Below are positions 7,004 to 14,890 of a stretch of DNA of 28,383 nt, in pieces. The notes below the pieces were generated by a model. It was not told the origin of the DNA and did no database searches. It saw nothing but the letters and a program-made list of their open reading frames with translations. The DNA comes from FEN-680 sp036845225 (GTDB lineage Bacteria > Actinomycetota > Geothermincolia > Fen-727 > Anoxymicrobiaceae): positions 1 through 28,383 of the forward strand of contig DAIUEJ010000037.1 of the NCBI GenBank assembly GCA_036845225.1, written 5' to 3'. A program made the translations under genes and the position numbers. Position 1 is the first letter of the stretch, and each line of letters starts with the position of its first letter.

Positions 7004-7186
7004 TTATTTGAGGATGATCTCGTGTTCGATCAGGTCTATCCGGTCGACGGATGCCGTTATCAACTTCTGTTCGCCGAAGAGGTCGGTGAGCAGAAGCTTG
7101 TCTCCCTCAGGCACCATGGTGACCACGTTCTCCATTACCTTCTGCTTCTCGCCGCCCTTTACGACGTAGACGATCGCCTCACACAT
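7004..7186 (-). CDS. cooT: CooT family nickel-binding protein, 60 aa
   Basis: The 60-residue protein begins MCEAIVYVV and contains VMENVVTMVPEGDKLLLTDLFGE. This matches the CooT family of small nickel-binding proteins, in which the cysteine at position 2 is the main Ni ligand and a homodimer holds one metal ion. Known CooT proteins take part in maturing carbon monoxide dehydrogenase. The ATG at 7186 has AGGAGGG five bases upstream, and starting there puts cysteine at position 2, which supports the choice. It overlaps the DUF3842 gene by 8 bases and is third in trxB-DUF3842-cooT. The cbiMNQO metal importer lies downstream on the same strand. Confidence 0.85.
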   Translation of the reverse strand: MCEAIVYVVKGGEKQKVMENVVTMVPEGDKLLLTDLFGEQKLITASVDRIDLIEHEIILK

Positions 7187-7622
7187 CTGGTCCCTCCTGG
7201 GGTTCGGTGGGCAACCCGTAAATGCCGCGCACCAGTTCGACCGCGTCTTTGATGAGCGCCTGGAGCGGTTTCTTCGCGGTGCCAAGCACCTCGAGCGGCG
7301 GGTTGGATATCGGGAGCAGCACTTTGCGCCCGGGGGCCGAGGCCACCGCGGTCGCGATCGCCGGCGAGACCTCTCCCATCATGGAGTTCGGCACTACTAT
7401 GGACAGCGAGCCCATGATGACATCGGCCTCCTTGATGGAGAATGCGATCGCGTTCTCGCCGGTGGCGCCGCGGGTCGCCTTCGCCTTCATCATGCTGCCG
7501 GTCGCGATAGCGTTGGTTCCGAGCGCCATTATCTCGATGTCCTCGGGGAGCGACTGGCGCAGGCCAAGGACTATCTGGGTGCCGATGCTGCCGCCCATCC
7601 CGTCCACTACGGCGATGACCAT
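7179..7622 (-). CDS. DUF3842 family protein
   Basis: The 147-residue protein starts MVIAVVDGMGGSIGTQIV, a glycine-rich turn after a beta strand that resembles a Rossmann-type nucleotide loop. It continues with IEIMALGTNAIATGSMMKA, ATGENAIAFSIKEADVIMG and VVPNSMMGEVSPAIATAV. These blocks are characteristic of DUF3842, a family of unknown function found in anaerobes. The ATG overlaps the trxB stop (ATGA), and the 3' end overlaps cooT, so the three genes are very likely co-translated. Context suggests a link to nickel handling or redox control of a CODH-like enzyme, but that is inference. No catalytic residues can be assigned. Confidence 0.85.
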   Translation of the reverse strand: MVIAVVDGMGGSIGTQIVLGLRQSLPEDIEIMALGTNAIATGSMMKAKATRGATGENAIAFSIKEADVIMGSLSIVVPNSMMGEVSPAIATAVASAPGRKVLLPISNPPLEVLGTAKKPLQALIKDAVELVRGIYGLPTEPQEGPDV

Positions 7623-8578
7623 CAGTGGCCCCCTTTGTAGGCTTCGCGGGCCCCGATGGCCTCGAGGGATCGATGGGCACCCGAGGATGCCAGCGCCCCT
7701 TCCGCGGCTGCTACGATGACCTGCTTGAACCTGCTCGAGCGGACGTCCCCTGCGGCGAAGATACCAGGCACGCTGGACTCCAGGTTCTGGTCGGTGACGA
7801 CATAACCCGCTTCGTCCAGCTCGACGGCGTCGGCGAGGAACTTCGTGTTCGGTACATTGCCGACGTAGAAGAAGATGCCCGATACGGGGACGTCGGTGCG
7901 CTCCCCTGTGACATTGTTGCTGATGACCGCGGACTTCACGACCTGCTCACCCTTGATCTCTTCGATCTCGGAGTTCCACATGAACTCGAGCTTGGGTTCC
8001 GACAGAGCGCGCTCCTGCAGATATTCCGAGGCGCGCAGCTCGTCACGGCGGTGGACCAGGATGACCTTGCTCGCGAACTTCGTGAGGTGCAGCGCCTCCT
8101 CGACGGCGGCGTCACCGCCTCCGACGACCATTATGACCCTGTCCTTGAAGAGCGGGCCGTCGCAGGTGGCGCAGTACGAGATGCCGCGACCGGAGAACTC
8201 GTCCTCGCCGGGAATGCCTATCTTGCGCGGGCTGCGTCCCGTCGCAACGATCACCACGTTTGCCCTGACCTCATCCCTCTCCAGCGAAAGCACTTTGACG
8301 TTTCCGTCCAGGCTCAGTTTCATAGCCGGGGTGAAGGTCCTGACCTCCAGGCCGAAGCGGTCCACCTGCTGCTTCATCCGCTCGACCAGGTCGGCGCCGG
8401 CGATACCTTCGGGGAAGCCCGGATAGTTCTCTATGAGAGGAGAGTTGACTGCCTGGCCCCCGGTGAGCACGGATTCCAGGAGCACGGTGTCGATCTTGCC
8501 GCGACAGAGGTAAAGCCCGGCGGTGAGGCCGGCAGGTCCGCCTCCGACTACTGCCACGTCTCGTATCTGCTCTGGCAC
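7622..8578 (-). CDS. trxB: Thioredoxin reductase (TrxB-like)
   Basis: This is a 318-residue flavoprotein disulfide reductase. The FAD loop is VVGGGPAGLTAG at residues 10-21. The redox pair C136-A-T-C139 sits in SYCATCDGPLF. The NADPH loop is VVGGGDAAVEEALHL, and the C-terminal FAD block reads GIFAAGDVR. All elements of a low-molecular-weight thioredoxin reductase are intact. The start chosen is GTG at 8578 (MPEQIRDVAVVGG) because GGGAGGGG lies seven bases upstream; an upstream extension to 8722 lacks family similarity. It heads the operon with DUF3842 and cooT. No thioredoxin gene is adjacent. A TACAAT -10-like element occurs at 8629-8624 on the minus strand. Confidence 0.92.
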   Translation of the reverse strand: MPEQIRDVAVVGGGPAGLTAGLYLCRGKIDTVLLESVLTGGQAVNSPLIENYPGFPEGIAGADLVERMKQQVDRFGLEVRTFTPAMKLSLDGNVKVLSLERDEVRANVVIVATGRSPRKIGIPGEDEFSGRGISYCATCDGPLFKDRVIMVVGGGDAAVEEALHLTKFASKVILVHRRDELRASEYLQERALSEPKLEFMWNSEIEEIKGEQVVKSAVISNNVTGERTDVPVSGIFFYVGNVPNTKFLADAVELDEAGYVVTDQNLESSVPGIFAAGDVRSSRFKQVIVAAAEGALASSGAHRSLEAIGAREAYKGGH

Positions 8579-8724
8579 AATAAACCCCTCCCGCTCAAGG
8601 CCGATTGCCTTGTTCGCACCGACATTGTAGCACTTTGACCTTCGACATAAACTCGGGGTCTCCCGCAGCAATATAATGGTTGAAGACCAGGACGGACGGC
8701 CCTGAAAGGTGCGGCGGAACAACG
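8579..8724. promoter_or_regulatory. Divergent intergenic region trxB / radical SAM gene
   Basis: On the plus strand TATAAT at 8672-8677 lies about 50 bases before the radical SAM start; its -35 (AAACTC) is poor. On the minus strand TACAAT at 8629-8624 lies about 45 bases before the trxB start, with a weak TTTATG 16 bases upstream. The two promoters would face away from each other. Confidence 0.4.
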
Positions 8725-9741
8725 ATGCTGGAGCGCTATTTCAAGATCGAGAGCGGGGAACGTCTGGCGGTGAACTGGCTCGCCCGCTCGCTGCCCGCCG
8801 GCATCGCGGAGATCGAGGCCGCCGCGACCGACGAGCTGTGGGATGCGAACCGAAAAGGCATCGAGACGATGCGGGCGGTGCTTGACGCCCCGGCGGACCG
8901 CACCCTCGAGCCCGCGGAGCCCGGCTTGCTCGATGTGAAGGTCGAGCTCGCCCGGCGGATGCTCGAGTCGTGCGTTTGTTGCGAGCGCCGCTGTGGCGTC
9001 GACAGGACCGAAGGCAAGACCGGCTTCTGCGGCGCGACTGCCGAGTCGCGCTACAGCTCCGACTTCCTGCACATGGGCGAGGAACCCGAGCTGGTCCCCA
9101 GCCACACCATCTTCTTCACGGGCTGTACGTTCGAGTGCGTTTACTGCCAGAACTGGGACATAGCCATGAACGCGCTCTCGGGTCTGCGCGCGGAGCCCGC
9201 GATGCTGGCAGCGGTCCTCCAGGAGGGCGTCTCGCAGGGCTCGCGGAACGCGAACTTCGTCGGAGGCAACCCGGACCCCCACCTCTGGACCATCCTCGAG
9301 ACCGTGCGCTTGACGGGGCCGGTGGCCAGGGCGCTGCCGATGGTGTGGAACTCGAACATGTTCACCTCGAGTGAAGCGATGGAGCTGCTCAACGGCGTCA
9401 TCGACGTCTACCTCGGGGACTTCAGGTACGGCAACGATGTCTGCGCCGAAGAATTCTCTGGCGTTCGCGGTTACTGGGACGTGGTCTCGAGGAACTTCGC
9501 CTATGCTTTCGAAACGGCTGAGGTGATGCTGCGGCACCTCGTGCTGCCGGGGCACCTCGAGTGCTGCACGCGGCCCATAATGGAGTGGGTCAGCGAGAAC
9601 ATGCCGGGGGCCTACTTCAACCTGATGTTCCAGTATCGCCCCGAATACAAGGCAGGCCTCTTCCCGACCATCGACAGGAGGCTCACCCCGGAAGAGCGGT
9701 CGAAAGCGCTGGCAATGGCTTCCGAGTACGGCCTGGCTTAA
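8725..9741 (+). CDS. Radical SAM protein, PflX/COG1313-like
   Basis: The 338-residue protein carries the radical SAM triad as C-T-F-E-C-V-Y-C (C-x3-C-x2-C) in FTGCTFECVYCQNWDIA. Before it is a cysteine-rich segment, CVCCERRCGVDRTEGKTGFC, that may hold an extra iron-sulfur site. The ISGEGE/NCSFRC-like block and the later VGGNPDPHLWTILE, YLGDFRYGND and HLVLPGHLECC are typical of COG1313, a group related to pyruvate formate-lyase activating enzymes and often annotated PflX. The natural substrate is not known. ATG at 8725 is chosen over the in-frame TTG at 8680 since GGCGG precedes it and similarity starts there. It stands alone, divergent from trxB. Confidence 0.87.
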   Translation: MLERYFKIESGERLAVNWLARSLPAGIAEIEAAATDELWDANRKGIETMRAVLDAPADRTLEPAEPGLLDVKVELARRMLESCVCCERRCGVDRTEGKTGFCGATAESRYSSDFLHMGEEPELVPSHTIFFTGCTFECVYCQNWDIAMNALSGLRAEPAMLAAVLQEGVSQGSRNANFVGGNPDPHLWTILETVRLTGPVARALPMVWNSNMFTSSEAMELLNGVIDVYLGDFRYGNDVCAEEFSGVRGYWDVVSRNFAYAFETAEVMLRHLVLPGHLECCTRPIMEWVSENMPGAYFNLMFQYRPEYKAGLFPTIDRRLTPEERSKALAMASEYGLA

Positions 9742-9747
9742 CTTCCC

Positions 9748-9849
9748 GGGGTCAGGTCCTTTTTCTTAAGTATCTGGACCCTCCTGCGATCTGAGCCAAA
9801 CGTCGAGTAAAAAATATCGGTGAAAAAGTGCCTGACCCCTCTTTTTCAC
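9748..9849. repeat. GACCCC-loop hairpin repeat, copy B with an inverted partner
   Basis: GTGAAAAAG (9820-9828) and CTTTTTCAC (9841-9849) form a perfect 9-bp stem around TGCCTGACCCCT. A second arm, GGGGTCAGG plus TTTTTC at 9748-9765, is the reverse complement of CCTGACCCC with its upstream GAAAAA, giving an inverted pair about 55 bases apart. The element fills the space between two convergent genes and contains the TGA of the minus-strand one. Confidence 0.7.
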
Positions 9850-10214
9850 TTTTCAGGCTCGATCACTACCGTGGCCGACTTCGCCCCCATGCTTTTCAGC
9901 AGGGCGGCGGCTTTGTCCCGCTGCTCCATGGCAAAGGGGTTGTCCTTTCGCTTCACCGTCTCGGTCATCGGGATGTCCACCGTCATCTGGACGTCGGAGT
10001 TCTTGATGACCTGCTTCAGGCGGTAGCCGTTGCGGTACCCGGGCAGATACTGGACCAGCATCACGATGAAGACGAGGAGGGCCACGACGATCAGGCTTAT
10101 CACGTAGACGCCGAAGCTCACCCGCAGGGGCAGCCTCTTGTCATAGGGGCCCGCGTGCTGAGGCGCCCCCTGCGCCGGCGTGTCTCCAATCGGGTCTTTC
10201 ATCTTCCTGCTCAT
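9846..10214 (-). CDS. Hypothetical single-span membrane protein, 122 aa
   Basis: The start MSRKMKDPIGDTP is followed by a hydrophilic segment to about residue 30. One strong membrane helix, VYVISLIVVALLVFIVML, lies at about residues 36-53, and a charged domain of about 65 residues includes LKQVIKNSDVQMTVDIPM and MGAKSATVVIEPEK. The charge pattern suggests a short cytoplasmic N-terminus and an external C-terminal domain. I do not recognise the family. GGGGGTTGTC precedes the ATG. The stop codon TGA lies inside the repeat hairpin at 9820-9849. The gene is divergent from the htrA-type protease gene and shares the 160-base promoter region with it. Confidence 0.6.
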   Translation of the reverse strand: MSRKMKDPIGDTPAQGAPQHAGPYDKRLPLRVSFGVYVISLIVVALLVFIVMLVQYLPGYRNGYRLKQVIKNSDVQMTVDIPMTETVKRKDNPFAMEQRDKAAALLKSMGAKSATVVIEPEK

Positions 10215-10271
10215 GACAACCCCCTGTGCTGCTGATTACCGCTGATTCATCGGCTCAAACGGCATGGATAT

Positions 10272-10305
10272 CGCGAACTTTCGCGTCGAGGTGGTGTGCT
10301 AGAAT
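10272..10305 (+). promoter_or_regulatory. Palindromic operator candidate over the htrA promoter
   Basis: CGCGAA-CT-TTCGCG (10272-10285) is a perfect 6-bp inverted repeat. A -10-like TAGAAT is at 10300-10305, and a 17-base spacer would put the -35 (ACTTTC) inside the palindrome. A repressor binding here could block the protease gene and possibly the divergent gene. Confidence 0.4.
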
Positions 10306-10374
10306 CTAACGGCGCGGCCATAATGGATTCGAGTATATGAGAATGAACCTGGCCGCACAAGAAGGGGGTCAGAC

Positions 10375-11853
10375 ATGAACGGGACTGGGGGTACCGAGCC
10401 TCCGGGAGGGGGAGGGGTCCCGCCGGAGCAACCGCAGTCGAGGCAGGGCGATTACAGCGCGCCCGGGCTCGGAGCGCCCACTCCTCCGGTGCCGCCCGCG
10501 GGTCCGCCGCAGGACAGTCCCCCGGCGGAGACCGGAGGCGGACAGCCGCCATACCAGCCGCCGCCCGTTCCTCCTCAGCCTGTTCCTGGAGCCGTGGTGG
10601 AGCTGACGGGCCCGGTTGCGGGACCAGGCGCGGGGATGCCTCCGGCTGCTGCCGTGCCACCCGTGGCCCCTGTAGTCGTCGCCCAGCCGAAGCGAAGGCG
10701 AGGCGGGGCGATATTCACGGCAATCGTTGCGGGCTTGATCGGCGCGCTCATCGTCCTGCTGGTCATGCCGGCGATCTTCGGCGTCAATCCGTACGACCTC
10801 GTCCGCGGGAAGATACGGAAAGCGGTATCCAACCCCCAGAACAACGTGTCCAGGCAGAGCACCAACGTAGTGAGCCCGACGCAGGGCGCCACCGACGTCA
10901 CCGCGATCGCGAAGAAGGTCACACCTTCGGTGGTCAACATCAACGTCACGACCGCCCCGCAGACGACCAACCCGTTCACCCTCACCACGCCCCAGGAAGG
11001 CACCGGTTCGGGGGTGATCTACACGTCCGACGGGTACATCATCACCAACAACCACGTCGTGAGCGACGCCCAGGACATGACGGTGACGCTGGCCAGCGGC
11101 GAGGAGCTCAAGGGCAAGAAGGTGGGGGCCGACCCCGACAACGACATCGCGGTGGTGAAGATCGACAAGACCAGCCTTCCGCCCATCGAGATCGGGAATT
11201 CCGACAACCTGGTGGTAGGCCAACTGGTGGTGGCGGTGGGGAGTCCTCTCGGGTTCGAGCAGACCGTGACCGCCGGGATCATCAGCGCCCTGCACCGCGC
11301 CCTGGGCGCGACCTCGTCGAACGGCCAGACGACCAACATCCTGACTGACCTCATCCAGACCGACGCCCCTATCAACCCGGGCAACTCAGGCGGGGCGCTC
11401 TGCGACGGCAACGCGAGGCTGATCGGCATCAACACGCTCATCGCCAGCCAGTCCGGCGGCTCGGTCGGCATCGGCTTTGCCATACCCATCAACACCGCAA
11501 AGCAGGTGGCGGACGACCTGATCGCCGGGCGGCCCGTCTCGCATCCTTACATCGGAGTCCTGGGCCAGACCGTGAGCCAGAGCATCGCGCAGCGGTACAA
11601 CCTGCCGGTCAGCCAGGGGGCCTACGTGACGCGCGTCGTCCCCGGGAGCCCGGCTGACAAAGCAGGCATCAAGGCAGGCGACATAATCGTCGGGATCGAC
11701 GGCAAACCGGTGAAGTCCATGGACGACGTCATCGCGCGGGTTCGCACCCACGGCGTCGGCGACAAGGTAAGCGTCACCTACTACTCCGGTGGGTCGAAGA
11801 AGACGACGCAACTGACTCTGGCGGAGAAGCCGACCACACTACCTCAGCAGTAA
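10375..11853 (+). CDS. HtrA/DegP-type membrane-anchored serine protease with PDZ domain
   Basis: The 492-residue protein has a long Pro/Gly-rich cytoplasmic N-terminus (residues 1-105), then a membrane helix at about 112-133 (AIVAGLIGALIVLLVM). The trypsin-like domain that follows has H227 in ITNNHVV, D257 in DNDIAVVKI and S338 in NPGNSGGAL, a complete catalytic triad. A single PDZ domain covers about 395-480, with the loop GSPADKAGIKAGDIIVGIDG. This layout is that of Gram-positive and actinobacterial HtrA/PepD proteases, which degrade or refold misfolded proteins outside the membrane. ATG at 10375 has AGGGGG six bases ahead. argS follows after 29 bases containing a GC hairpin. Confidence 0.93.
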   Translation: MNGTGGTEPPGGGGVPPEQPQSRQGDYSAPGLGAPTPPVPPAGPPQDSPPAETGGGQPPYQPPPVPPQPVPGAVVELTGPVAGPGAGMPPAAAVPPVAPVVVAQPKRRRGGAIFTAIVAGLIGALIVLLVMPAIFGVNPYDLVRGKIRKAVSNPQNNVSRQSTNVVSPTQGATDVTAIAKKVTPSVVNINVTTAPQTTNPFTLTTPQEGTGSGVIYTSDGYIITNNHVVSDAQDMTVTLASGEELKGKKVGADPDNDIAVVKIDKTSLPPIEIGNSDNLVVGQLVVAVGSPLGFEQTVTAGIISALHRALGATSSNGQTTNILTDLIQTDAPINPGNSGGALCDGNARLIGINTLIASQSGGSVGIGFAIPINTAKQVADDLIAGRPVSHPYIGVLGQTVSQSIAQRYNLPVSQGAYVTRVVPGSPADKAGIKAGDIIVGIDGKPVKSMDDVIARVRTHGVGDKVSVTYYSGGSKKTTQLTLAEKPTTLPQQ

Positions 11854-11871
11854 GACCGGGCAGGCCCGGTC
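11854..11871 (+). terminator. GC hairpin between protease gene and argS
   Basis: GACCGGG and CCCGGTC pair perfectly around CAGG, immediately behind the TAA of the protease gene. There is no T-run, so it is more likely a 3' RNA-stabilising or weak attenuating hairpin than a full terminator. Confidence 0.4.
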
Positions 11872-11882
11872 GCAGGCACGAC

Positions 11883-13550
11883 ATGTCCAAAGAACAGATC
11901 ACAGCACTCATACAGCAAGCCCTCGACCAGGCGGTCGCGCAGCGACTGCTGCCCGAGGTCGACGCCGGCCACATAGAGCTCGACCGCCCGAACCGCAAGG
12001 AGCACGGCGATTGGGCCACTAACGTGGCGCTCGCACTGTCGGGTAAAGTGGGGAAGAACCCCCGGGAAGTCGCAAGGATAATCTCCGAGGCTCTGCCGGA
12101 AGCGCCGGACATCATCGAGAGCGTCGAGGTCGCCGGCCCGGGCTTCATCAACTTCCACCTGACACCCCATTTCGTCCGGAGCGTCCTCATCGAGATAGTG
12201 GAGAAGGGGCCCGGCTTCGGGATGTCTGACGTGGGCGGCGGCAGGAAGGTCCAGGTGGAGTTCGTCAGCGCCAACCCTGTGGGGCCGCTGCACGTGGGGC
12301 ACGGCAGGTGGGCCGCGCTCGGCGATGCGCTCGCGAGCGTGATGTCCCACGCGGGTTATGACATCGAGCGCGAGTACTACATCAACGACTACGGGACGCA
12401 ACTCCTGAACTTCGGCCGCTCTATCTCCGCGCGTTACCTGCAGGAGCTCGGGATCGAGGCGGAGCTGCCCGAGGGCGGCTACGCCGGGCAGTACATAATC
12501 GACATAGCCAGACGCATCGTCACCGAGCGCTCTGACGAATACGTGAGCATGGCCGAAGAGGAGCGCGCCTCGGTCTTCACCGAGATGGAGTACCCGAAGA
12601 TGGTCGACGCCATCCGCGAGGTCCTCGAGCGCATGGGGGTGAACTTCGACGTCTGGTTCAGCGAGCGCGACCTGTACCGCAAGGGCGAGGTCGAGGAGGC
12701 GATCGCGGAGCTCGAGCGCAAGGGCCAGGCCTACAGGGAGGAAGGGGCTCTCTGGCTCCGCACCACAGAGTTCGGCGACGTGAAAGACCGCGTGCTCGTC
12801 CGCTCCAACGGCGAGCCGACCTACTTCGCGTCGGACATCGCCTATCACCGCGACAAGATGATGCGTGGATTCGACCTCGTGATCGACATCTGGGGCGCGG
12901 ACCACCACGGCTACGTCCCGCGGATGAAAGCCTCGATGGACGCTATGGGATATGGAGCCGGCCACCTGGAGGTCATCCTGGGCCAGCTGGTCAAGCTGTT
13001 CCGAGCCGGCGAGCCGGTCACGATGTCCAAGCGCACGGGCGATATCGTCACGCTGGACGAGCTGCTGGACGAGGTCGGGGCGGATGCCGCCCGATACTTC
13101 TTCCTGCAGCGCTCCTCGGACTCGCCTCTCGAGTTCGACATCGAGCTCGCCAAGAGGGAGTCACCCGAGAACCCCGTCTACTACGTGCAGTATGCGCACG
13201 CCCGCATCTGCAGCATCCTCAAGTACGCGCAGGAGTCGGGGGCCGATATGTCCGACCCCTCGCCGGAGGACCTCGATACCCTGGTGACCGAATCCGAGAT
13301 GGACCTTCTGCGCAAGCTGGCTGAGCTCGAGGAGATGGTCGAGTTCTGCGCCGAGCGCCGTGCCCCGCACCGGCTGACCGGTTATGCGGAGGAGATCGCC
13401 TCGGCATTCCACGCGTTCTACCGCGATTGCCGGGTGGTGACCGAGGACGAGTGCCTGACGCGGGCGAGGATATTCGCCGTGCGCGCCGTGCGCCAGGTCC
13501 TCGAGATCGTCCTGGGGTTGCTCGGCGTCTCTGCGCCCGAGAAGATGTGA
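11883..13550 (+). CDS. argS: Arginyl-tRNA synthetase
   Basis: The 555-residue class I synthetase charges tRNA-Arg. The N-terminal additional domain (residues 1-115) is present. The HIGH motif appears as HVGHGR at residues 137-142, followed by GDALASVMSHAGYDIEREYYINDYGTQ, diagnostic for ArgRS. The second signature is degenerate, TMSKRTG at about 380-386, as is usual in this enzyme. The C-terminal anticodon-binding DALR domain is complete (YVQYAHARICSI near 433 to the end). Length is standard. The ribosome site before ATG 11883 is weak (GCAGGCACGAC), so expression may depend on the upstream gene. Confidence 0.97.
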   Translation: MSKEQITALIQQALDQAVAQRLLPEVDAGHIELDRPNRKEHGDWATNVALALSGKVGKNPREVARIISEALPEAPDIIESVEVAGPGFINFHLTPHFVRSVLIEIVEKGPGFGMSDVGGGRKVQVEFVSANPVGPLHVGHGRWAALGDALASVMSHAGYDIEREYYINDYGTQLLNFGRSISARYLQELGIEAELPEGGYAGQYIIDIARRIVTERSDEYVSMAEEERASVFTEMEYPKMVDAIREVLERMGVNFDVWFSERDLYRKGEVEEAIAELERKGQAYREEGALWLRTTEFGDVKDRVLVRSNGEPTYFASDIAYHRDKMMRGFDLVIDIWGADHHGYVPRMKASMDAMGYGAGHLEVILGQLVKLFRAGEPVTMSKRTGDIVTLDELLDEVGADAARYFFLQRSSDSPLEFDIELAKRESPENPVYYVQYAHARICSILKYAQESGADMSDPSPEDLDTLVTESEMDLLRKLAELEEMVEFCAERRAPHRLTGYAEEIASAFHAFYRDCRVVTEDECLTRARIFAVRAVRQVLEIVLGLLGVSAPEKM

Positions 13551-13608
13551 GGAAGCGGCCTCACGGCGTCGAATGTGCACTCATGCAGGAGGACGAGGAG
13601 GCGGCGGA

Positions 13609-14445
13609 TTGCGCTTTGGTTACCACGTAGGTGTGAGCGGCCCTCCCGTGTCGGCGATCGTGAACGGCATGGACGCGGGGTGCGAGACCATCCAGATGTT
13701 CCCGGGAAGCCCTCAGCAGTGGGGCACCACGCCGGTGTCGGCCGAGGACGCTGAGGAGTTCAGGGCGGCGCGGAAGACCGCCGGCATCGACCCGGTGGTG
13801 CTCCATTCGATCTACCTCATTAACATGGCCGCGCCGTCCGAGCCGATCTGGAAGCGGTCCATCGCCTCACTGGCGAGCTCCCTCGAAAAGGCGGACCGCC
13901 TGGATGCGATGGCGGTGATCTCCCACATCGGCAACCACAAGGGTGAGGGGGAAGAGTTCGGCCTCCGGAGGATCGCCGAAGCCGTGAGGAGGTGCTTCGA
14001 CCGCCAGGACGGCCGCGCCATGCTGCTGCTCGAGACCACCGCGGGCGCCGGCACCTCGATAGGCAACACGTTCGAGCAGTTCGGGATGGTGTTCGACCAG
14101 GCCGGGCGCCCCGAGAGGCTCGGCTTCTGCCTTGACACCTGCCACGTCTTCGCCGCGGGATACGACATACGTACCGCCGCCGGGATCGACGGGATGCTCG
14201 AGGAGATGGACAGTTTCATCGGCCTCGACCGCCTGCGCGCATTACACCTGAACGACACCGCCGGTGCGCTGGGCTCGCACCTCGACAGGCACACGCACAT
14301 CGGCGAGGGAGAGATCGGGCTTGAAGCGTTCCGCTACATGGTGAACCACGAAGCGCTGCGGCACCTGCCTGCCATCATCGAGTTGCCCCACGAGGAGGAG
14401 GGGACACCGGACGACCTGGGGTTGCTGCGCTCCCTCGTCAACTGA
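13609..14445 (+). CDS. nfo: Endonuclease IV (AP endonuclease)
   Basis: The 278-residue protein cuts DNA 5' of abasic sites in base-excision repair. It is a TIM-barrel enzyme with three zinc ions. Visible ligand strands are FGYHVGVSG, VLHSIYLINMA (His), VISHIGNHKG (His), LLLETTAGAG (Glu), FCLDTCHVFAAGYD (Asp, His), RALHLNDTAG (Asp region), HTHIGEGEIG (Asp/His/Glu region) and IIELPHE. The start chosen is TTG at 13609, giving MRFGYHVG, with GAGGAGG eight bases upstream; GTG at 13573 would add 12 residues without family similarity. It lies 58 bases behind argS. nth, another base-excision gene, lies three genes downstream. Confidence 0.93.
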   Translation: MRFGYHVGVSGPPVSAIVNGMDAGCETIQMFPGSPQQWGTTPVSAEDAEEFRAARKTAGIDPVVLHSIYLINMAAPSEPIWKRSIASLASSLEKADRLDAMAVISHIGNHKGEGEEFGLRRIAEAVRRCFDRQDGRAMLLLETTAGAGTSIGNTFEQFGMVFDQAGRPERLGFCLDTCHVFAAGYDIRTAAGIDGMLEEMDSFIGLDRLRALHLNDTAGALGSHLDRHTHIGEGEIGLEAFRYMVNHEALRHLPAIIELPHEEEGTPDDLGLLRSLVN

Positions 14446-14451
14446 CGCAAA

Positions 14452-14486
14452 AACGCAAAAAAGTGGCTCGACCCCTTTTTTGCGTT
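14452..14486. repeat. GACCCC-loop hairpin repeat, copy D (between nfo and a convergent gene)
   Basis: AACGCAAAAAA (14452-14462) and TTTTTTGCGTT (14476-14486) form a perfect 11-bp stem around the 13-base loop GTGGCTCGACCCC. It starts 6 bases past the nfo stop, and its last base is the first base of the TCA that encodes the minus-strand gene's stop. It may serve as a two-way terminator. Confidence 0.75.
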
Positions 14487-14740
14487 CAGTCCTGGACGTG
14501 GGCTTCGGCGGTCGCCTGCTCCTGGGCTTCGAACAGCAGGTCGGGAATGGCTTTGGCGTTTACCAGCGCTTCCTCGAGCGAGGCAACGATGTTCTCCAGC
14601 CGCACCGATACCTCGGAGACACCCCGGTTCTTCGCAAGAGACGCCCACTGCGAAGTCGCATGGGCTTCGAGCTCCAGCCTTGACGCGAGCTGCCTTGCGG
14701 CCGCCTTGATCGCCACCAGATCCGGGTTCGTTTCGTGCAT
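14486..14740 (-). CDS. Hypothetical helical protein, 84 aa
   Basis: The frame starts MHETNPDLVAIKAAARQLA and continues with long amphipathic helices, SLAKNRGVSEVSVRLENIV and SLEEALVNAKAIPDLLFEA. There are no cysteines, no membrane segment and no signal peptide. It is predicted to be all-helical and may form a coiled-coil dimer. I do not recognise a family. A GGGGGTACC stretch about ten bases before the ATG could act as a ribosome site. It is the only frame in this 445-base gap between nfo and lysA with protein-like composition. A TAGAAT element on the minus strand at 14857-14852 may be its -10. Confidence 0.5.
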   Translation of the reverse strand: MHETNPDLVAIKAAARQLASRLELEAHATSQWASLAKNRGVSEVSVRLENIVASLEEALVNAKAIPDLLFEAQEQATAEAHVQD

Positions 14741-14890
14741 CGAGGGTACCCCCGTTCCTTGCTCTCACTTGCTTCGCTCGCCCCGCTTGCGGCAGCGGAA
14801 GCGCCGCGGTGCCACCAGCCACACCCATGAACAGCCACCTTCGGTTGTGTTATTCTATTTACCCTGATTCATTCCTTCGGGGAGAGGCAT

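Noticed and set aside
10365..10374. GGGGTCAGAC before the protease gene as another repeat copy
   Set aside because: No hairpin or AAAGTG partner; it is explained by the AGGGGG ribosome site.
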